From assembly GCA_902796705.1 (NCBI GenBank), contig CADBQF010000028.1, forward strand, positions 1-7,446: a stretch of 7,446 nucleotides of DNA. Reading direction: 5' to 3'. A program made the translations under genes and the position numbers. Source of the DNA: Ruminococcus flavefaciens (lineage in GTDB: Bacteria > Bacillota > Clostridia > Oscillospirales > Ruminococcaceae). Within the stretch, counting starts at the first letter, position 1, and every line of letters starts with the position of its first letter. Below, in pieces: positions 4,017-7,446 of the stretch. The notes under the pieces are model-generated. The model was given only the letters and a program-made list of their open reading frames with translations, was not told where the DNA came from and ran no database searches.

Positions 4017-6413
4017 TTATTTCCAGAAGGCGAATATCCTCTCGACCTCGTATGCGACTTCCGGATAGTCAAGGTGGAATTCACAGTAACGGAATCCCTG
4101 ATTCACTATCTGTACTCCGCAGACGATTATTGTCCATACAAGTGCAAAGCACATTGCACCACGGACTATCTTTTTTACTCCGCCTTTCTTTAATTTGGTA
4201 TAAAGGAAGAAGAGTATAGCATATGCACCGAGAAGCATCTGCCATGCAAAATCGGTCATATATCTTGCAGAGTATCCGCTTTCCCATACTGATGCGATTA
4301 TACCGAATGGGATAATGAGACAGGGAACTGCGATAATTGCAGCAGTTTTTATCTTTGTCTTCTTGTCGTCGAACTGTCTGAGAGCCTTACCTGCTGCAAG
4401 ATATGAGAACAGCGGGAGTGCAAGGAAGAATATTCCCGATGTGTTGTGTGTCGATGATGTATCGTTGTAGAAGAATCCGTTCACGCCCATATACCTGAAC
4501 TGTGTCGATACTATCGGATATTCAGGTGAGAACTGAGGCGTATTGAAAAGATAATTGAAAACCGGTATCATCGATAATCTCCAGTGGAACTGTGTCTTCG
4601 TGAAATCGTTTATGGTGAGCGAGTACTGGATACCAAACTCGAACGGCGAGCCGAATCGTGCGTAGTTGTAGCACATCTGCACCATTCCAAGGCAGGCCAT
4701 GGGAACGATCGCACAGCAGAGATATCTCACCGAATCCTTTGTGAAGAATTTCTTCTTTCCGTGTGTGATCCTCGGAACTGAGCATACCATAAGCACAGCA
4801 GCAGCTATGCAGTAAAGCACAAGCGTCGGTCGGCTGAGAACTCCGACTGCAAGCAGAAGCGATGCTATCGCTGTTCTCGGAAGCGATATCTTTCCCTTGC
4901 CGATGATATTCGACGAGAACAGGAAATAGACCGCCCATGTGAATGCCGCAAATCCTGCTGACATCGCTATTTCATAGAACATCGGCCTTCCTATGCTGTA
5001 CCATACGCCGCATATCATCTCAATGATGACGAGTCCCATTATATAGAATGAAGTTTCAAGCTTGGGGAAGAGTTTTTTTACAAACTCCGTATACACGAAC
5101 GACAGTCCGATAAGTCCGATGATCGCAAATATCAGTATCGCAAGCGGATCGGAGAAGTAATACCCTGTTATAAGGTGATAAGGCATGAAGAGAAGCACTA
5201 CAGGTGCTATTCCGTAGTAGGAATAGAGCTTTCCGTCATAGTAAACGTGATCCCAGATATATCTGCTGTAGAAATCGCCTTTCCACTGAGGTGCAAGGAC
5301 ATCTTCACGATGTCTGTTGTCATAGGGATCGTCGAACTCAAGAAGTGCCTCGTCCGGGCCTTTGAGGAGATAAGTCCTTCCGTTTTCAAAAGCATCGACG
5401 AGCTGCTGAGTCATCTGATTTCCGGAAGTTTTCGTAAGCTCGTCCTTCCATGAGATGCCGAGCTTTTTGTTCGTTTCAACTACAGCCATGAGACAGGCAA
5501 ATGCTGTAAGCACGACTGCGAAAGTCCGGCAGAGCTTCCTGTTTGCCGTGAAGTCCTTTTTGAGAACGCTGCCCTTCATTGCTTCGTATATGAAGCAGCT
5601 TAGAATTATTATCATGAAGAATCGTATCCACGATATCTCCATCATTATCGGCATATTGAACGTTACGCTCCTTACATAGAGCGAACCTCCGTTCTGAGGT
5701 CTGATACGGACTCTTGCGTCCTGTGTCTTTCCTGAAAGTTCACAGATAAGATACTGAGTCTGCCATTTGTCCTTGGCTATGATGCCTTTTCCGACGCTCA
5801 CTCTGCAAACTTCGTCCTGCGTTTCGTCGGTCGCATCGAGCATGAAGTCCGCACCTTTCGTTCCGCCGTCGAAGTAGAGGTCAACGTAGACCGTTCCTAC
5901 AGCGGTATCGAGGTCCTTGAAGCTAAGCACGAGTTCCTGACCTCGCCGGACTGAGATATCTCCTTTTTTCTTTCGTATGATACCTCCGGATTCGTATATC
6001 TGTTCGTCGGCTTTGAAGTTTATCTCTTTGTAATCACCGAACCACAGCTTGTAGACCGGTACATTGAATACAGTAAGCTCCATTACGAATGCAAAAAGCA
6101 GTATCTTTGCGGTGAATAATGCCGACCGGAGCGGTTTTCGCTTATTAAGCTCACACAAACCGTATGCAAGGGCACTCGCTGTTCCCATAAGCATATAAGA
6201 ATCAGAAAACAATCCGAAATTTATGAATTTAAATGCATCGCAGACTCCTACGCTCACCATGAATACTGTGATACCTCTTGCGATGCTGCGGATATTCCGC
6301 TGCTTTTCCGTTGGCTTTCCTGCCTGTTCCCTGTCGCTCTTTATCTCATTGACAAACACAGATATGACCGCTGCCGATATCACGAGTCCGACAATGAACA
6401 AGAATCTGTTCAT
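4017..6413 (-). CDS. Multi-pass membrane protein, GT-C-like, with an extracytoplasmic beta-rich domain
   Basis: A 798-residue integral membrane protein with about 15 predicted membrane segments. Four lie near 2-21, 44-64, 72-89 and 98-118, followed by a soluble domain (about 120-260) with alternating strand-like segments that looks like a jelly-roll, possibly carbohydrate-binding. Two more segments (262-279, 294-313) come before a hydrophilic loop (314-398) holding DDPYDNRHRED, WDHVYYDGKLYSYYGIAP and several Asp/Glu. About nine more follow to the C-terminus, with SRPT (527-530) and GYSARYMTDFAW (713-724) as candidate conserved sites. The layout resembles lipid-linked-sugar glycosyltransferases of the GT-C fold and matches a group of uncharacterised Firmicutes membrane proteins that I recall only in general terms; enzyme activity is not shown. 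The ATG at 6413 is chosen over two in-frame ATGs upstream because GGAGGT (6420-6425) is seven bases before it. It has its own strong promoter and is separated from the dockerin gene by a terminator. Confidence 0.85.
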   Translation of the reverse strand: MNRFLFIVGLVISAAVISVFVNEIKSDREQAGKPTEKQRNIRSIARGITVFMVSVGVCDAFKFINFGLFSDSYMLMGTASALAYGLCELNKRKPLRSALFTAKILLFAFVMELTVFNVPVYKLWFGDYKEINFKADEQIYESGGIIRKKKGDISVRRGQELVLSFKDLDTAVGTVYVDLYFDGGTKGADFMLDATDETQDEVCRVSVGKGIIAKDKWQTQYLICELSGKTQDARVRIRPQNGGSLYVRSVTFNMPIMMEISWIRFFMIIILSCFIYEAMKGSVLKKDFTANRKLCRTFAVVLTAFACLMAVVETNKKLGISWKDELTKTSGNQMTQQLVDAFENGRTYLLKGPDEALLEFDDPYDNRHREDVLAPQWKGDFYSRYIWDHVYYDGKLYSYYGIAPVVLLFMPYHLITGYYFSDPLAILIFAIIGLIGLSFVYTEFVKKLFPKLETSFYIMGLVIIEMICGVWYSIGRPMFYEIAMSAGFAAFTWAVYFLFSSNIIGKGKISLPRTAIASLLLAVGVLSRPTLVLYCIAAAVLMVCSVPRITHGKKKFFTKDSVRYLCCAIVPMACLGMVQMCYNYARFGSPFEFGIQYSLTINDFTKTQFHWRLSMIPVFNYLFNTPQFSPEYPIVSTQFRYMGVNGFFYNDTSSTHNTSGIFFLALPLFSYLAAGKALRQFDDKKTKIKTAAIIAVPCLIIPFGIIASVWESGYSARYMTDFAWQMLLGAYAILFFLYTKLKKGGVKKIVRGAMCFALVWTIIVCGVQIVNQGFRYCEFHLDYPEVAYEVERIFAFWK

Positions 6414-6425
6414 CAGCATACCTCC
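6411..6425 (-). promoter_or_regulatory. Ribosome binding site deciding the start of the membrane protein gene
   Basis: On the minus strand GGAGGT (6420-6425) is followed by ATGCTG and then the ATG at 6413-6411. In-frame ATGs exist at 6440 and 6419, but the first has only GGAG directly abutting it and the second is immediately next to GGAGGT. Only the third has proper spacing (about seven bases from GGAGG), and it starts directly with a hydrophobic first membrane segment. Confidence 0.8.
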
Positions 6426-6442
6426 ATTTATATGGTGCATCT

Positions 6443-6471
6443 CCGGAAATAGAGTTCTTCCGCCGGAAATA
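6443..6471 (-). repeat. Paired CCGGAAATA repeats in the leader of the membrane protein gene
   Basis: CCGGAAATA occurs at 6443-6451 and again at 6463-6471 (plus-strand reading), exactly 20 bp apart start to start, about two helical turns. The second copy overlaps an 11-bp palindrome TTCCGCCGGAA (6458-6468). The pair lies in the 5' leader between the predicted transcription start (about 6517) and the ribosome binding site. It may be a protein-binding site or RNA structure; no family is recognised. Confidence 0.5.
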
Positions 6472-6498
6472 CACTTTTCTTACTAAAATAAATCAAGC

Positions 6499-6513
6499 GT
6501 CTGATAATCAGAC
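6499..6513 (-). promoter_or_regulatory. 15-bp palindrome just downstream of +1, operator-like
   Basis: GTCTGAT-A-ATCAGAC is a perfect inverted repeat with seven-base arms around one central base. It lies about +5 to +19 relative to the predicted start of transcription (about 6517) of the membrane protein gene. The size and position fit a dimeric repressor operator; as RNA the arms would be a weak hairpin because the loop is too small to keep all pairs. Confidence 0.6.
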
Positions 6514-6523
6514 ACTAAGTATA

Positions 6524-6552
6524 ATTATATCAGTTTGACTCACTTCTGTCAA
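6524..6552 (-). promoter_or_regulatory. Fully consensus sigma-A promoter of the membrane protein gene
   Basis: On the minus strand TTGACA (6547-6552), a 17-bp spacer and TATAAT (6524-6529) match consensus at all 12 positions, with TGA immediately before the -10 (extended -10). The U tract of the preceding terminator (A-rich on the plus strand, 6566-6578) falls about where a distal UP element would lie. Predicted start is near 6517, giving a leader of about 104 bases. Confidence 0.93.
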
Positions 6553-6571
6553 TCGATGCGATATCAAAAAA

Positions 6572-6607
6572 TAAAAAACCGGAGCATAATTAGTGAAATG
6601 CTCCGGT
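6572..6607 (-). terminator. Rho-independent terminator of the dockerin protein gene
   Basis: Read on the minus strand, ACCGGAGCAT and ATGCTCCGGT form a perfect 10-bp stem (arms 6598-6607 and 6578-6587) with a 10-base AT-rich loop, followed by six U, an A and more U (plus-strand A run 6573-6578). It lies 48 bases after the stop at 6655 and isolates the dockerin gene from the downstream membrane protein gene. Confidence 0.93.
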
Positions 6608-6654
6608 AAATCATCAATAATTATAAATATTTCGTTGTTTATGACAATCTGATC

Positions 6655-7446
6655 TTACTTTGTGTATTTCTCAAGCTGTTCTGCTGAAGCGATCGGAAGA
6701 TCTTTAAGAGCGATGGTCTTTGCCTCGATCATCTGGATCGCAAGAGCATCAAGAGGAGTTACACCGTCGTTAGCAACAACATCAGCATTTTTTGCACCTG
6801 CTGCTGAAAGCGGGTACTTCTCAGGGTTAGCCTGGTTCTGCATGATGAGTACAGCGTCGGAGATATCGACTGTGCCGTCACAGTTTGCATCTCCTAATAA
6901 TCCTTCCAAAGCACCTGTTCCGAGAGTGTATACCTCGCAGTCCTCTATCTCGTAGGGAACGTCTATCGTTTTCTGGATATTCGACCACCATACCTGCACC
7001 TCGGCAGAAGTAACGTCGTCCGGGATATCAGCGAGGTTGACATTTACTACGAGTTTGCCGTCAGCTCCGACGATTCCGTCGTAATTGATAGCAGCCCAGT
7101 TGTCAGGCTCAGGAAGTCCTGTATTGTAACCGATTCCGCCGCCTACAGAAGCACCGGGAGCAGCACTGATAGTTATTGCCATAACCTTATCATTCTTGCT
7201 GCCCTCAGGGAGAGCTACAGTCTTTTTCTTTACGCTGAATGTATAGCCTGTAGTAACAGTTGTAGTAGTTGTTACCGTGGTGCCAGTGACCTTGCCGGTA
7301 GAAGTTGTTGTCTGTGACATGATAGGAGCGTCACCGACTTCTCTTGTGTAGAGGTCATCAGGCATCTCGTCGAGTGTCAGGCAGTAATCGCTCTGATACA
7401 TAGCGATAGTATCTTCCTTGGTATTGAATGTCGGATTTGAAAGGAA
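6655..7446 (-). CDS. Secreted cellulosomal protein, C-terminal part: Thr linker, beta domain, type I dockerin (partial)
   Basis: The frame stays open to the right edge, so the N-terminus is missing; 263 residues are visible and the internal ATG at 7401 is not the true start. In order: residues 1-43 are the tail of an upstream domain (contains YQSDYCLTLDEMPDDL), perhaps a catalytic glycoside hydrolase, unassigned; 46-66 is a Thr-rich linker; about 67-175 is a beta-rich module with WAAINYDGIVGADGKL and VQVWWSNIQ, probably a carbohydrate-binding module; about 184-250 is a type I dockerin that would bind a scaffoldin cohesin outside the cell. The first calcium loop is canonical (GDANCDGTVDISD: Asp186, Asn188, Asp190, Asp197). 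The second (NADVVANDGVTPLDALAIQ) keeps Asp222, Asn226 and Asp233 but has Val224 where a ligand is usual. The style matches Ruminococcus dockerins. A strong terminator follows. The enzymatic class cannot be told from this part. Confidence 0.9.
   Translation of the reverse strand, partial: FLSNPTFNTKEDTIAMYQSDYCLTLDEMPDDLYTREVGDAPIMSQTTTSTGKVTGTTVTTTTTVTTGYTFSVKKKTVALPEGSKNDKVMAITISAAPGASVGGGIGYNTGLPEPDNWAAINYDGIVGADGKLVVNVNLADIPDDVTSAEVQVWWSNIQKTIDVPYEIEDCEVYTLGTGALEGLLGDANCDGTVDISDAVLIMQNQANPEKYPLSAAGAKNADVVANDGVTPLDALAIQMIEAKTIALKDLPIASAEQLEKYTK

Noticed and set aside
4522..4938. 138-residue minus-strand frame inside the membrane protein gene
   Set aside because: Overlaps the long membrane protein frame completely, has no recognisable fold, and the main frame has clear membrane segments throughout.

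Overview
The window looks like chromosomal DNA of a low-to-mid GC, fibre-degrading Ruminococcus or a close relative in the Oscillospiraceae. Three things point there: a cellulosome-type dockerin of the Ruminococcus style at the C-terminus of a Thr-linked secreted protein, long Thr-rich linkers in two surface proteins, and strong Gram-positive ribosome binding sites with textbook sigma-A promoters. The genus assignment is inference from protein style.

Layout. Left edge: a probable divergent gene whose first three codons run off the window on the minus strand. 61-3211, plus strand: a promoter (TTGCCA, 17 bp, TATAAT) drives two paralogous transmembrane Ser/Thr protein kinases that overlap by four bases (TTGA, with a TTG start for the second). 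Kinase 1 is cytoplasmic kinase, one membrane segment and a short outer tail. Kinase 2 adds a Tyr-Pro-Gln-rich juxtamembrane repeat, a Thr/Glu-rich stalk and an extracellular discoidin-like domain of the NADase-type glycan-binding kind. Both carry DFN in place of the usual DFG. A bidirectional terminator at 3217-3270 closes this operon and the convergent gene opposite. 3279-3911, minus: a flavodoxin-fold NAD(P)H:FMN oxidoreductase with four closely spaced cysteines, with its own extended -10 promoter and a long hairpin at its transcription start. 4017-6413, minus: a 798-residue multi-pass membrane protein with an outer beta-rich domain, resembling uncharacterised GT-C-like membrane proteins of Firmicutes, driven by a fully consensus promoter with a 15-bp palindrome just downstream of +1. 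6655 to the right edge, minus: the C-terminal part of a dockerin-bearing secreted protein, closed by a strong terminator.

How the genes may work together. The kinase pair looks like a self-contained signalling unit: a sensor kinase reading something outside the cell, possibly a glycan, and a co-translated partner kinase with almost no ectodomain. No PP2C phosphatase, PASTA domain or obvious substrate gene is visible here. The nearby cellulosomal protein and the GT-C-like membrane protein make a link to surface carbohydrate biology attractive, but they have separate promoters and the opposite orientation, so this is only a hypothesis. The best candidate for something undescribed is the DFN tandem kinase pair with the glycan-binding-like ectodomain. 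No mobile element, CRISPR array, tRNA or rRNA was seen.
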